Assembly (NCBI GenBank): GCA_949987735.1
Contig: OX465298.1
Span: forward strand, 172,569,345 to 172,633,344
Source: Leucophora obtusa
Lineage: Eukaryota > Arthropoda > Insecta > Diptera > Anthomyiidae
Direction: 5' to 3'
Length of the DNA: 64,000 nucleotides
Both the position numbers and the translations under genes were made by a program. This document shows, piece after piece, positions 45,949-57,169 of this stretch. The notes beneath the pieces were generated by a model. The model ran no database searches. It worked only from the letters and a program-made list of their open reading frames with translations, and was not told where the DNA came from. Each line of letters begins with the position of its first letter. The first letter of the stretch is position 1.

Positions 45949-46244
45949 GCATGATAATTTATAGCTTAAATCAGATTTTATTTTTTTATAATTACTTTAT
46001 ACTTTTTAGCACAAGCTTGTTTTTTTTTTGATAAAAGAGGTAGTTCTTTAGAATTTATATATAAGGCCTTAGAATACACCTTGCAAATTACAGAAAAGGG
46101 AAGCGAATATTAAAATCGCTTTATGGTTATGGTTAAACTAATAGAATTCGACTTATACTAAATTAGACAAATACTAAATAGCATATCAGGTTTAGTGTAT
46201 ATTTATTATATTAGCTGTACTTCCACTCTTACTTATCAACATTA

Positions 46245-46615
46245 AATAAATAAAATAAAATAAAATATAATAAAATAAAATAAATCCAATAAATTAAACT
46301 AAATAAAATGAAATAAATTAAATAACTAAATTAAATAAATCAAATAAAATAAATAAATTAAATAAATTTTAATGAATTAAATAAATTAAATAAATTAAAC
46401 AAATTAAATAAATTAAATAAATTAAATAAATTAAAGAAGTTAATAAATAAAATAAATTAAATAATTATTATTAAATAATTTAATAAATAAATTATTAAAT
46501 AAATTATTAAATAATTTATTAAATAAATTATTAAATAAATTATTGAATAAATTAAATACATTAATTAAATAGATTAAATAAATTAATAAATTAAATAAAT
46601 AAATTAAAAAATTTC
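46245..46615. repeat. AAATAAATT-type low-complexity array
   Basis: About 370 bases built almost only of AAATAAAATAAATTAAATAAATT units with small variations, including ATTATTAAATAA blocks at 46465-46550. Confidence 0.9.
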
Positions 46616-46810
46616 AATTGTCCTAACAACAATATCTGAATGTTTTTATGTGGAAATTTCGAAAGGAAAAGTTCCCAGAATCAGAGGGTTTTTCGATAGA
46701 AAAGGTTCCCAAAACCTTAAAATTGTATATAAACCATTTTTAATGGAAAAAGTAGTCAGAATGTGAACGTTTTTCTATGGCAGAAATAAATCAGATATTA
46801 GCAAAGAGAA

Positions 46811-47577
46811 AACATATTACACTCACTAACGTTTGTCGGTAGAATCTACTGAAAATGTCAGTTAAAACAAAGATATATGCAGTTAAAAAGGCGACAAAGG
46901 TATTTACATTTAAAATAACTAAAAATTGTGTTATTTTTACCTCCTGAAAAATAACTAACAAATGCATTAAAAATAACTACTAATGTCGTAAAATTAACTG
47001 AGAAATTTTTACTAAAAAAATTTCAAAACAACTGACGAAATCGGTAAAAACTGCTGTTTTTTATAGTCAAATGTTTTTGTTTATAAAAGTTATATTTTAA
47101 TAAAAAAACTATTTTTTTTCTTTCGATTACAAAAATATCACAAAAAAATATTACAAAAACTCGAAGTAAAAATTCCAAACCGTTCTCCAGTTTTTATGCT
47201 TTATGCATTGGAGATACAATACAAGTTTCTGATTTTTATTTGCAAACTAGAAATATATCAATAATAACAAATATAAACTAAACAAGAATTGTTAAATAAA
47301 AAAAATCAACGACAATTTTTATTTTTTAATTAACTACCAAAAATAACTGTTTGCTGTAAAATTACTGTTTTGGTAGTTGTTTATTATGATATTAAAAATA
47401 ACTGCTTTAACCAACTGTTACAAAATTACAGTACTTTTCGTTAGTTGTTATCTTAAATAACCGTCATAAAAGTTGTTTTGAATTTTTCTGTAGAAAAACA
47501 ACTGTAATTTCCGTTAAATATAACAATTACTGATTACTATACAAACAACTGTCAAACTTTTTTGAGTGTAGCCAATG
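46811..47577. mobile_element. CACTCA-ended element with TAACTG motifs
   Basis: CACTCACTAACGTTTG at the left (about 46821) faces CAAACTTTTTTGAGTG at the right (ending about 47575). AATAACTG/CAGTTATT and AACTGTTA-type words recur dozens of times. No ORF and no certain target duplication. Confidence 0.55.
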
Positions 47578-47647
47578 GATTGGTTCGGTGTACTAGTGGA
47601 ATATTTCGTTTGTATCTATCAGAAAATTAGTTTTTAGAATTTAATTT

Positions 47648-47943
47648 CCCTACGGGAAATTTTAACAAACTGTCACCGAACTGGCCCCTTTATATGGAAT
47701 AGACTGGTCACTTTTACTTGGCGTTGTCATAGGACCCCTTGTGACATGTCACAAGACAAATCCCAGGACAGGTCCTTGAACTTTGTTTTTTATGAGAGTT
47801 CAGTAACCTGTCCTAGGATTTGTCTAGTGACATGTCACAAGGGGTCAATTTCCCCCTCCTATGACAACGCAATGTAAAAGTGACCAGTCTATTTCATATA
47901 AAGGGGCCAGTTCGGTGACAGTTTGTTAAAATTTCCAATAGGG
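47648..47943. mobile_element. Near-complete palindromic element, 296 bp
   Basis: The left arm (CCCTACGGGAAATTTTAACA, then CTGTCACCGAACTGGCCCC and CCAGTC-type blocks) faces its complement at the right (TGTTAAAATTTCCAATAGGG). The inner part CTTGTGACATGTCACAAG is itself palindromic on both arms. A half copy is at 17935-18145. No coding capacity. Confidence 0.85.
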
Positions 47944-48516
47944 TTATTTCCGAGAACGGAAATTCGCTGTCCTAAACAAAAATTCGGTAGTATTATCCGA
48001 AAAAATTTGTTGCAGAAACTAAACCATTATATTGGCATTATAATTGTTTTTTTTTGGTTATATTTTAAAAAATTTGTACTGATTTCAAGTCAGAAAAAAA
48101 TGGTATTTATCAAATGAAAAAATATGGGGTTTTGTTGGCCTTTTTAAACTACTTTGCCAAAAGATTTGTTTTGGACGTTTTGCAAAATATAAAGCAATAA
48201 ATTAAAATTAATCGATTAACTGACAAAATTGCAAAAGACAATAGATTTTCCTTTTATTTTAATTCTCAATATAATAACTTAAAAGAAATTTTAGTAATTT
48301 TTTATATTTTGTTTTGAATAACTGCTAAGAAAAATTAAAAAATATATTTCTTTGTAATGTTACTATTTATTTAATCGAAAACAACTTTTCTGATTTACTT
48401 TTTTAATTACCATTGAACATTTATTTACTCTTCATGCAGTGATTGTGTATATCAAAAATAATATTTGTGATAAAGCGCAAATTTATTGGGAAGAAATGGG
48501 AAATAGTCCTTTAAAT

Positions 48517-48864
48517 ATTAAAATGCCGTATTAGCACAAAATTTTTAAAATAATTTTTTCACTGTTATGTTTAAAACTAAATAACTTCTCTTTTCAAAAT
48601 GTGGAACTACTTCTTAATTTGTTGTTTTACTACCAAAATGTAAACGGTTACTTTCTAAGATCAAATAATTTAAAAAGTAAATTATTAATTATTAAAATGC
48701 CGTATTAGCACAAAATTTTTAAAATAATTTTTTCACTGTTATGTTTAAAACTAAATAACTTCTCTTTTCAAAATGTGGAACTACTTCTTAATTTGTTGTT
48801 TTACTACCAAAATGTAAACGGTTACTTTCTAAGATCAAATAATTTAAAAAGTAAATTATTAATT
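48517..48864. repeat. Exact 174-bp tandem duplication
   Basis: Two adjacent 174-base copies (48517-48690, 48691-48864), starting ATTAAAATGCCGTATTAGCA, appear identical base for base. This is either a very recent duplication or an assembly artefact. Confidence 0.9.
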
Positions 48865-49074
48865 TTTGAAAACTTTTGTTAGTAAATAATTATATTTGAA
48901 TGACTTTCATGCCTTGTTTGTTTTGATTTTTAGAATTGATTACAATACCTCTTGCTTTTTTTACGATCTTGTTAGAATGTGTTTGGTAATGCAGTAAAGA
49001 AATTTGGCAATGAGATTTGTAAGCGGTTATATGGCAATGCCTTGTTAAGGTAATGGGTAATTTTTTCCTGGGAG

Positions 49075-49424
49075 ATTATTCAAATCGATTTAAAACCCGT
49101 TTGACAAATTTTTTTGCTGACATATTATTTTAATTGTAGTTAAAATATCTTTTTTTTTCCGTAATATTATTCTCGCTTCTAATTACAGTCATCTATGTAT
49201 ATCGAGACAGATTATATCAATAATGATCAAAATAATTTTATATTCACATCAATCATTGTTCTAAATTCTCGAACTGTCTTGTGATCTTTTCTTAAACGCC
49301 ATCGTTCAGTTATTCTTGTTTAAGATTTTGTGGAAAAAAGTTTTAGTATGTTCCTACAAATAAAATAGTATTAATAAAAAATATGTAAAAATATAAAAAA
49401 TAACATTAAATGTGCAAAAATTCT
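49075..49424. other. Non-coding DNA, no feature recognised
   Basis: AT-rich, no ORF or repeat partner seen within the window. Confidence 0.3.
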
Positions 49425-49690
49425 AAAAATTGTTTAGCAAATTGTTAAAAAAAATTTTTTGAAGGTTTGTCCCTATACGGAATGCATTCTTGCCTAAGTA
49501 AGACATCGTTTTTAATTTGTGTAAAGTCAAGTTCTCAATGGGAATTTCTTGTTCTTAGCTAGGAGCGTCATTCAAAATTTCAAATATCAACGATAAAAAC
49601 AACAAAAAATTATCACAATTTACTTTGTCATCTTCCAAAATACCACTCTGTTATTTATTTACATATAGTCAATAGTAAAAATTCATATGT
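49425..49690. repeat. FB-1 family copy, inverted
   Basis: The reverse complement of 740-1110: TTTGTCCCTATACGGAATGC, ATTCTTGCCTAAG, CAATGGGAATTTCTTGTTC, TAGGAGCGTCATT, and TTTGTCATCTTCCAAAATAC. It is more diverged than 483-1113. Confidence 0.7.
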
Positions 49691-50760
49691 GTCAAATATA
49701 TATAAACTTGAGTTATCCTTATCACTAGGGTTTGGAGGTAGTGCTAGTAAAAATATAACTAGTGGGTATCCTACTCGATATTTTCAGAGCTGCATTTTGG
49801 ACAGTAAAAAGATAAAAAAATGTGGCTCCGCTAAAATATTTATCACAAAAATACAACTCTGCTAAAATAAAAAAAAAATAAAAAGTCAAATATTTTTATT
49901 TAAAAACCCCTATTGGAACATAGAATTTTTTTGAGATATATCGGTCGATATAAAACTATATAAATTACCCTCCAATTGGTGATTTTAAACTCAATTTCCT
50001 TACAAAACTCAATCCTTACCACTGTAGATACTTTGAATTTTCTTTCGTTCGCATTACATTGTGTTTCTTTACACATTCATCATTCATGGAAATAGAAAAA
50101 AAACGTTGCCTGATGTTAGTTTAACAAGCACAGCACAAATCATATGGTTAAACTTGTAAACTTTTTGTATGTAAAATACCTTCACATACATCTAACATAC
50201 ACTCGTATGTGTTAAAATATGTATGCAATGCGTGCGTGAATTTTATATACAATTCTATACGGTTGCGTGTTTGTTCCCTCGACGAGTACAAAAACATTGA
50301 GTGTAGGTGTCAAAATATGCAAATCTGTTTCCGTTTTCCGGTTATGCATGTAATTTTTTATGTAAGCTTCAGCTATTTTCTTTTCTTTTTTGCATTTTTC
50401 CTAAATAATGTGTTGTACTATGAATAAATATTTAGTTTGAGCTTTAAGTAGTTGTTATTTTGTACTAACATTGTACTATGTAAGGAACAGATTGTCTGCA
50501 ATTTGTTTTTTTTTATATATAATTCTTGTGTAATAGTTTGGTAAGAAAATTTAAGACAATCAGGGTTAGTTTAGTATATTCGAATAGAAAGAGATTTTTT
50601 ATTTGGTTTTTTATACGAAACATTTTCAAGGTCTGAGATGTAATAAAAATTGCATGAAATAAAAAAAAAAAGTTTTTTTTACCACCAATATCTTACTTCA
50701 AAATATTTTTAGAGAAAACAACACATCTTAAATAGGTAAAGACTATATTACACCCCACTC
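49691..50760. other. Probable host intronic DNA
   Basis: From about 50040 to 50480 the composition is mixed (GTATGCAATGCGTGCGTG, CTCGACGAGTAC) with no repeat partner seen. The 72-codon ORF at 50209-50427 has no recognisable domain or splice context. Confidence 0.3.
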
Positions 50761-50889
50761 CAGTTTATGTAAATCATTTATTTTAAAATTTAAGGATTCA
50801 AAATGGGCTTGTATCCAAAAATTTTTATTTAGTCTGATCAGTGGTTATAATCATAATTTCTTTGCAAAATTTTTGTTATTTTCTGGATC

Positions 50890-51108
50890 AGATGGAGAAT
50901 AGATCTAATTATGGACCGATCTACACAAAAATCAATAGAGCTTAGGTGTATTTAAGGGAAAATCGGAAATAGAGGCCCTACAGGCGAAAGTTCCAAATAC
51001 GGACCGCTCCTATTTAGAAGCAACAGGTTTTGTCCTCGGGCCGATGTGAATCGTCGCAGAAAATTGCGTTAAAATATCTTCGTATTTGCGACATCTCCCA
51101 GTGTAGAA
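50890..51108 (+). repeat. Degenerate copy of the 153-bp-monomer repeat
   Basis: ATGGACCGATCTACACAAAAATCAATAG, GTCCTCGGGCCGATGTGAATCG and AAAATATCTTCGTATTTGCGAC match the monomer in order but with many substitutions. Confidence 0.6.
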
Positions 51109-51109
51109 A

Positions 51110-51260
51110 CGATAATGACATGTCATTATTTTTTGGACTACCAGTAATGACACCGACTTACTTTGCGCATTATTTTAAAACATATAATATTGAGTTACTA
51201 ATAACTAGTTCCTTGTTCCATTATTTCAAAATAAAAAATAATGCGTTACCAATAGCGACT
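51110..51260. repeat. Dispersed repeat shared with 58725-58890
   Basis: CATTATTTTTTGGACTACCAGTAATGACACCGACT then GCATTATTTTAAAACATA occurs in both places, followed by AT-rich sequence containing ACTAATAACTAGT or ACTAACAAGTAGT. Confidence 0.75.
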
Positions 51261-52234
51261 TATTTTTATTATTATTTGAAATATAAAACATTGTTCTAGA
51301 ATTCTTTGAAATCTATTTTTAGACTCAAGATTTTATTAAAACTCCACTCAAAAAAATAAGTTAGTAGAAAAATTTGTAAAACGTCTAGTTTTGAGCAACA
51401 TTTTTTCTGAAATTGAGTTTCCAAGAAAAAATTTTGTTATACTTTTTTAGCACTAAATTAATTTTCAACTAATATTTTACTAATTTATTTTGCTACCAAA
51501 ATTGTCCAGAAAAATACATTTATAGTGCGGACAACAACCAAAAAGACAAGATGTAGATGTGGCAGATTAGACATTTTATTTTTTACATTAGACAGCTCTC
51601 CTAAGACACACAATAAATACAACTTTGAAAGATTTTTATATCTGTGTTTCATGCATTAAACTAAAGGACCCCAAGAGATTTCATACACTCATCCAAAAAA
51701 GTCTGTAATTTCTACTGAAAATTTTGCTGTTATTACGGGAAATTTAACTGTTTTGAGCCCAGCGGTATTTTTTGCTAATTTTAGCAACACATGTCTGCTG
51801 ATCTGTAGTACAACAAAATTAGTAGAAAAAATTAGTAGTCGCTACTAAATTTTAGCAAAATTTTTGTAAACTGCAATTCAAAATCGATTTGCTAAAATCA
51901 ATTAAAAAAACTTACTAAATATCAATAATTTTAGTACAATGAAATTAGTATAAATAATTAGTAGACGCTACTAAATTTCAGTAAATTGTTGTAAACGGTA
52001 ATTTAAAATCAATCTGCTGAAATTAGCAAAAAAGTGTACTAAAAAATAAAAAAATGTAAAATTAATAAAAATTTATAAAAAAAACTTTTTTTCTTTCGAT
52101 TGTAACAATCGTCTAAATACTTCATCGTACTTGAAATTTGGAGTCAAAATTGCAAACGGTTCTCCAGTTATTACATTTTTATGCATTGGAGATACAATAA
52201 AATTTTCTGAGTGTTATTTCCAAACTAAGAATAT

Positions 52235-53130
52235 ACACTCACAATATTTTATCCTTAAAAACAACCTAAAATACATATTAAATTAATTGAAAACACAATT
52301 AAAAAATGACTACTGGTTTTTCACTATATTCAAACCATTTTGTTATTTATTTTCAAATATTATTTAAACAACCCATAAAAGTAATCAAAATAATTGAAAA
52401 GTCTATTAAAACAATTATCAATTTTTAACTGACAAAACGTAAAAAAAAACGTTTTTGTGGTTTGTTTTTTCACATTTGAAATTTTTTTTTGTTTGGATTT
52501 TCAAAACACTACACTATACACAACACACATGCTCACATTTTTATTGGCTATTTTTGTGTATGAGTAAAGAATTTCTTGTAATTTGAATTGAAATAATTTT
52601 GTATACAAACAAACTATTCCCTATAAACAATTTCACTGGAATTCCAGTTGAAAACAAGTTCAATTCCAGCCTTGTTTTCCAGTTTCAAGGCTTGAATACA
52701 ACTTTAATTACATTTTATTTTAATAGCATACTCCAGAAAAAGGGAAACAAAAGTTCAAGTTTGAAATATTTTTGTTAAATATACAAATGCTAGAATTTGA
52801 AATGTACTTTACTTTAAGCTAAATTTAAAGCACTTGAATTTTTAAAACCTATGTGCTTATTGGGTTTTAACAAAAAAGAAAACCGAAAATATTTGAATTT
52901 TTTGTTTTAAAACAAAAAACAACGAAATTATTTAAATTATTTTTTCTAAAAATAGAAAGCTAAAAATAGAATATTTGACTGAAAATAACAACTCCTACAG
53001 ACGATACATAGTTTTTCTGGTTTATTTTTTATATGTTTCCATGTATTTTAATTGATTCTTCAATTGAAAACAAACTTTACCTATTACTTTTTAAATAAAC
53101 CTCAATCGGTTATGGAAAATATATTGCTAG
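52235..53130. repeat. F3 family copy interrupted by a MITE
   Basis: Colinear with 29940-30620 from ACTCACAATATTTTATCC to AACCTCAATCGGTTATGG. The interruption at 52619-52864 is absent from the other copy, which therefore serves as an empty site. Confidence 0.8.
52619..52864. mobile_element. 246-bp CCC-ended MITE with TT duplication
   Basis: It starts CCCTATAAACA and ends TGTGCTTATTGGG. TT lies on both sides (52617-52618, 52865-52866). The paralogous empty site near 30330 reads AAACTATTTTAAC, exactly what is left after removing the insert with one TT. Internally CTGGAATTCCAG and repeated TTCCAG words are seen. Confidence 0.75.
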
Positions 53131-53983
53131 CGTAGCAATAGTAACAAATATAAACTAAACAAGAATTGTCAAAAATCCAAAAAAAAATTTTTCAAATTAG
53201 TATATTTTTATGCTAAATTTAGCACTCGGTTTTGAAAAATTAATAAAACGTTTTGCTGAAATCAGCAGCGAAAAATATTAAAAAAATCCTTAATCTGTAA
53301 TAAGAGAATGGCAAAAATGATTGCTAAAAAGGAAAATTGTATTAAAAATCAGTATAAAAATAGTAAAGTGCGATTGGAAACTGTTAAAAAAAATTTTAAC
53401 AGTTTCCTTTTTTATCTGAGTGTATATATAAAAATGTAACACAAAAAGATAAAATATGATTTAAATTATAGACAAAATAAAATATTTCAATTTTATGAAG
53501 AGAAAGATAAAAAGTGAATGTATAAACAAAATGTTTATTAATATTGATTATGTGAAAGACAAGGACAGACATTTTTTAAAGTAGTTTGGTTAATTTTTGT
53601 GTTCCCTTTCGTTATTTAGTTTAGAAAAATGTTTTTCTAATTAAAAGTTCATGTCCGTTTTTGTTATTAAGTATTGTCGACTAATGTTAATGTTCCGAAG
53701 AATCACAAAAACACAATTTTAAGACTTAAATTTTCAGCAAATAAATTAACTAAATTACAATTACCCTGCACATTTTTTGAGTTCTTTTCAGTCTACTAAT
53801 ATTCAGCAAAAAGTTTTATTGATTTTAGCAAGGATTTTTTCATTTGCAATCGACTAGGTGTTAGCTAAACTTTTGCTGAGGTTACTATTTTTTGGTAAAA
53901 ATCAGCACGCTGACTTTACTGAGTTTTTTTTTTTTTTTTTTGAGTGTAGTAAGGATATATGTTGGCGTTGTAGCTGACTTGTA

Positions 53984-54240
53984 CCCAGCAGGTCAATTAT
54001 GTTGTTATCTATAAAATATTACATGTCGAGATTGCTCAGAATGTAAGGCTATTGACTGACAATCTGGAGTTCCAGGTTCAATTCCCGCGCGAGCAAATTT
54101 TGCCCTGGTTTATATATTACGAAAATACTCTAAACGAAAGCAAAGTAACGGAAATTTGTTTTTGTCTCCCATGTATTTTTGACGAAAGTAATTGTCAGTT
54201 TCTTTCGTTTAGACAGTTTTCGTAATAGATAAACATGACC
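53984..54240 (+). repeat. CCCAGCAGG-started repeat with tRNA-like module
   Basis: It starts CCCAGCAGGTCAATTATG after TA. A tRNA-like module follows (54026-54095), then a short inverted repeat (54108-54234: TTTATATATTACGAAAA facing TTTTCGTAATAGATAAA). The first part matches 60185-60270. No convincing right terminus was found. Confidence 0.55.
54026..54095 (+). repeat. tRNA-like module
   Basis: GATTGCTCAGAATGTAAGG (A-box with changes), TTGACTGACAATCTGG (anticodon-arm-like), CCAGGTTCAATTCCCG (good B-box). Closest relative in the window is 60213-60270. Confidence 0.65.
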
Positions 54241-54359
54241 TTTATTTAAAAAAATTTACACTAAAAAATATTTTTTTTATAAAACGTATTTTTTTGAAAA
54301 TCGATTTTTAGACTCATTATTTTTGTCAATACTGGTAAGTACATAGGTAACGATATATT

Positions 54360-54500
54360 TTTTGATTTTTCGTATGATGGTGTGTAACAATAACTTATTA
54401 TTTTACGCGACATCGCCACACAAAAGTAATAAGAAATTTAATAAGAAAAGTAACTAGTTACCATTACCAGGTATTTAGTTACATAACGACATATCTGGCA
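54360..54500. repeat. Dispersed repeat shared with 63905-64000
   Basis: GTGTGTAACAATAACTTATTAT then CGCGACATCGCCACACAAAAGT and AGTAACTAGTTACC match, in reverse complement, the last 95 bases of the window, so the second copy runs off the edge. Confidence 0.7.
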
Positions 54501-54524
54501 ATGATGTTATACACTGGGCGAGCT

Positions 54525-54790
54525 CGAAAACAAGCCATTTTTGGGTGGACCTTTATATGGACACTTTGTCTAAATATGAGCCGATTTTAAACAAAATGGA
54601 CTTCGTCCTTGGGCCGATATAAGTCGGTGTACCAAATTTGATCGAAATATCTTAATATTTGCGACCTATAGAGTGCTCACAAGAATATATGGACAGGCAG
54701 ACTGACGGACATTGTTAAATCAAAACAAAAAGTGATTCTAATATAGTTTGGTGTTACAAAAATCTGCACAAACTTATTATACACACGGGT
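54525..54790 (+). repeat. Short copy of the 153-bp-monomer repeat
   Basis: GGTGGACCTTTATATGGACAC, CTTCGTCCTTGGGCCGATATAAG, AAATATCTTAATATTTGCGAC, a short GGACAGGCAGACTGACGGAC tract and ATTGTTAAATC match one monomer plus the right end of 8806-9322. Confidence 0.8.
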
Positions 54791-55145
54791 CGATGGGTAT
54801 TAAGAAAAAAGGTTTTATAAACTAACAAGATATCCGGGAAGGAAATTTAAATTAAGAGTGAAATATATATAGTGAGGTACATAAATATCAGCACAAAGTA
54901 TTTATATCGTATAGTATATATCATACATGGGAATTTTTCATTACCATTGAAATTTCATTACCATTAGTTCATACTAATGACAATGAAAAAAATTTCATTA
55001 CCATTTAATGGTAATGAAATATTTTTCATTAGAAAAATCATTACTAATGGTAATGAAATCACACTAATGTAAAAAAAAAACTAATTACAATTGATTAAAA
55101 AACCATTTGTTTACAAAAATCTTAATATATAACACAAGCTACAAT

Positions 55146-56702
55146 CAGGGATGGAAAAGCCCTCAAGCGAGCCAAAAATATAAACATTTTTCTAAAAAGC
55201 GGAACGCACATGCACATGTGCGCGCACATGGAAAAATGCCAAAATTGAAAAATTTTGTAAAAATTTTGAAAAAATCGTCATAACTTGAAAAAATTGTCAA
55301 TATTTGAAAAAATTGCCCAAATAGTCAAAATTTAAAAAAAATCGTCAAAAATTAGACAAAATCGCAAAAATTGCAAAATATCGTAAAAATTTTGAAAAAA
55401 TTTTCAATATTTGAAAAAATTACCAAAATCGTCAAAATTTCAAAAATTGGAAAAAAATTGTCATAACTTGAAAAAATCGTCAATATTTGAAAAAAATTGC
55501 CCAAATAGTCAAAATTAAAAAACAAAATCGTCAAAAATTAGACTAAATTGCCAAACTTGCGAAATATCATAAAAATTTTGAAAAAATTGTCAATATTTGA
55601 AAAAAATTACCAAAATCGTCAAAATTTCAAAAAGTCGTCAAAAATTGGAAAAAAATTGCCACAATTGAGAAAAAAAAAATTTGTGAAAATCGACAAAAAT
55701 TAGAAAAAATCGCTAAAATTATAAAATTAGTCCAGGTTTAAAAAACGAGATTTCCAAAATTTATTTTTCCTTGTTCCGTTTTCATCTAACTCATTTAGTT
55801 TTCGAGATTTGGAATATTCCAAATAAAAGCCGTTTTCTCTCTACGAGGCTTAGTTTTCGAGAAAAACGCGATTTTAAAATCTAGCAATGCAAGTCAAAAT
55901 CTAGTTTCACTATCGGGGTATTGGTAGTGACTTCTGACCTTTCGTGCAGTCAGTTTTCCTCTAGCTCTTCTAGTTTTCGAGATATGCACGATTAAAATTT
56001 TATTTAAGCGATTTTCGCACTTATTTTTTCACAAATGAATTACTATGACTTCCCTGTACCAAAACCGTTGTCCGCATTCATTTAACTCATTTAGTTTTCG
56101 AGATATGGGGGAGACATTCCAAATAAAAGCCCTTTTCTCTCTACGAGGCTTAGTTTTCGAGAAAAACGCGATTTTAAAATCTAGCAATGCAAGTTAAAAT
56201 GTAATTTCGCTATCGGGGTATTGGTAGTAAGTTTTGATCTTTGGTGAAGTAATTTTTTTTTCTAGCTCTTATAGTTTTCGAGATATGGAAAATTATAATT
56301 TTATTTAAGCGATTTTCAATTTTTGCGAGAAATGAATTTTGGCGATTTTTTCAATTTTGTAAAACCGAAATTTTGGGGATTTTTTCTAATTTTGACGATT
56401 TTTCAAACTTTGACGATTTTTCAAATTTTGACGATTTTTTCCAATTTTTTTAATTTTTTTCAATTTTGGAAATTTTTTCAAATTTTGACAATTTTTTCAA
56501 TTTTGGCGATTTTTAAAATTTTTAACGACTTTTTGAAATTTGTGACGATTTTTCAAATTTTAACGATTTTTTTCAATTTTGGCGATTTTTTCGAATTTTT
56601 GAACATTTTTCAAATTTTGACAATTTTTTCCAATATTTTCCAATTTTTGTAATTTTTTTCAATTTTGGAAATTTTTTCAAATTTTGACAATTTCCAACCC
56701 TG
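55146..56702. mobile_element. Nested foldback with AAAATCGTC arrays
   Basis: CAGGGATGGAAA (55146) and TTTCCAACCCTG (ending 56702) are inverted with one mismatch. The left arm (55250-55720) is a dense array of AAAATCGTCAAAATTTGAAAA-type units; the right arm (56330-56690) is the same in reverse (TTTTCAAATTTTGACGATTT). The flanks do not show a matching 8-bp duplication. The ORFs at 55352-55534 and 56323-56652 are translations of the array. Confidence 0.7.
55780..56330. repeat. 300-bp tandem duplication with TAGTTTTCGAGA words
   Basis: Blocks repeat with an offset of exactly 300 (CTACGAGGCTTAGTTTTCGA at 55841 and 56141). Each unit has three TAGTTTTCGAGA sites and the phrase CTATCGGGGTATTGGTAGT. 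The second unit is incomplete at its end. It forms the spacer of the 55146-56702 foldback. Confidence 0.85.
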
Positions 56703-56965
56703 ATTTCAGTGAATTTTCTGCATTTTTACGTTCCTCGGAAAGCTTATCTGTCAATGGTAATTATTTTTTTTAATTGACACATTATCAACGGTAATGAAAT
56801 TAAAACCATTATCATTATTCAATGAAATCAAATTTCAAAATCATTAACATTAGTTTGAGACAATGTTAACGAAAATAATTTCATTACCATTTATATCAAT
56901 CAATGTTAATGAAATCGTCAATTAATTAGTCCACCTAATTCATTAGTCCCATGTATGGTATATAT

Positions 56966-57165
56966 ACCAAATTATACCGAAGCATGAACAAATTTTAAAA
57001 GAGAAATACAAGTTTTGTAATTTTTCGAACTTCTCAGCTTTCAAAACACTGAAAATATAGCTAATAGGAATCGAGCCAAAATTGGACCAGGATTTTATGC
57101 CCGTAATGTATACCAAATTATTCTGGAAAAAAATTGTATATAGGTGCTGTGAAAGAAATCTCTAA
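56966..57165. other. Short non-coding spacer
   Basis: Nothing recognised between the hAT-like element and the next repeat copy. Confidence 0.3.
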
Positions 57166-57169
57166 AAAA

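Larger units (their letters stand above)
45579..49072. mobile_element. Long composite CCCAGC-type element (probable)
   Basis: CCCAGCAAAAAATT (45579) and AATTTTTTCCTGGG (ending 49072) are inverted with one mismatch, and AG flanks both sides (45577-45578, 49073-49074). Inside are a minus-strand tRNA-like module (45884-45948), an AATAAATT microsatellite, a satellite fragment, a CACTCA-ended element (46811-47577), a palindrome (47648-47943) and a 174-bp tandem duplication. The long distance makes the pairing of ends less certain than for the shorter copies. Confidence 0.55.
51347..53943. mobile_element. CACTCAAAA-ended composite with TTAGTAG motifs
   Basis: CACTCAAAAAAATAAG (about 51347) faces a long poly-T ending GAGTG (about 53945). 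AAATTAGTAG, TTTTAGCA and TGCTAAAAT words recur in the first 900 bases and again after 53200. A CTGAGTG at about 53421 is an alternative right end. An F3 copy (52235-53130) lies inside, with a MITE within it (52619-52864). Boundaries are tentative. Confidence 0.45.
54922..56957. mobile_element. hAT-like element with GGTAATGAAA motifs
   Basis: CATACATGGGA (54922-54932) and TCCCATGTATG (56947-56957) are exact inverted ends. GTATATAT is duplicated on both sides (54914-54921, 56958-56965). ATGGTAATGAAAT/ATTTCATTACCAT is iterated at both ends (54935-55060, 56755-56920). The middle is occupied by a second foldback (55146-56702). Confidence 0.85.

Noticed and set aside
53984..54518. CCCAGCAGG element ending at CACTGGG (54518)
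   Set aside because: The supposed right end gives CG against TA at the left and the termini match poorly, so I did not close the element there.
56323..56652. 109-codon ORF rich in Phe, Leu, Thr
   Set aside because: It is the translation of the TTTTGACGATTTT array in the foldback arm.
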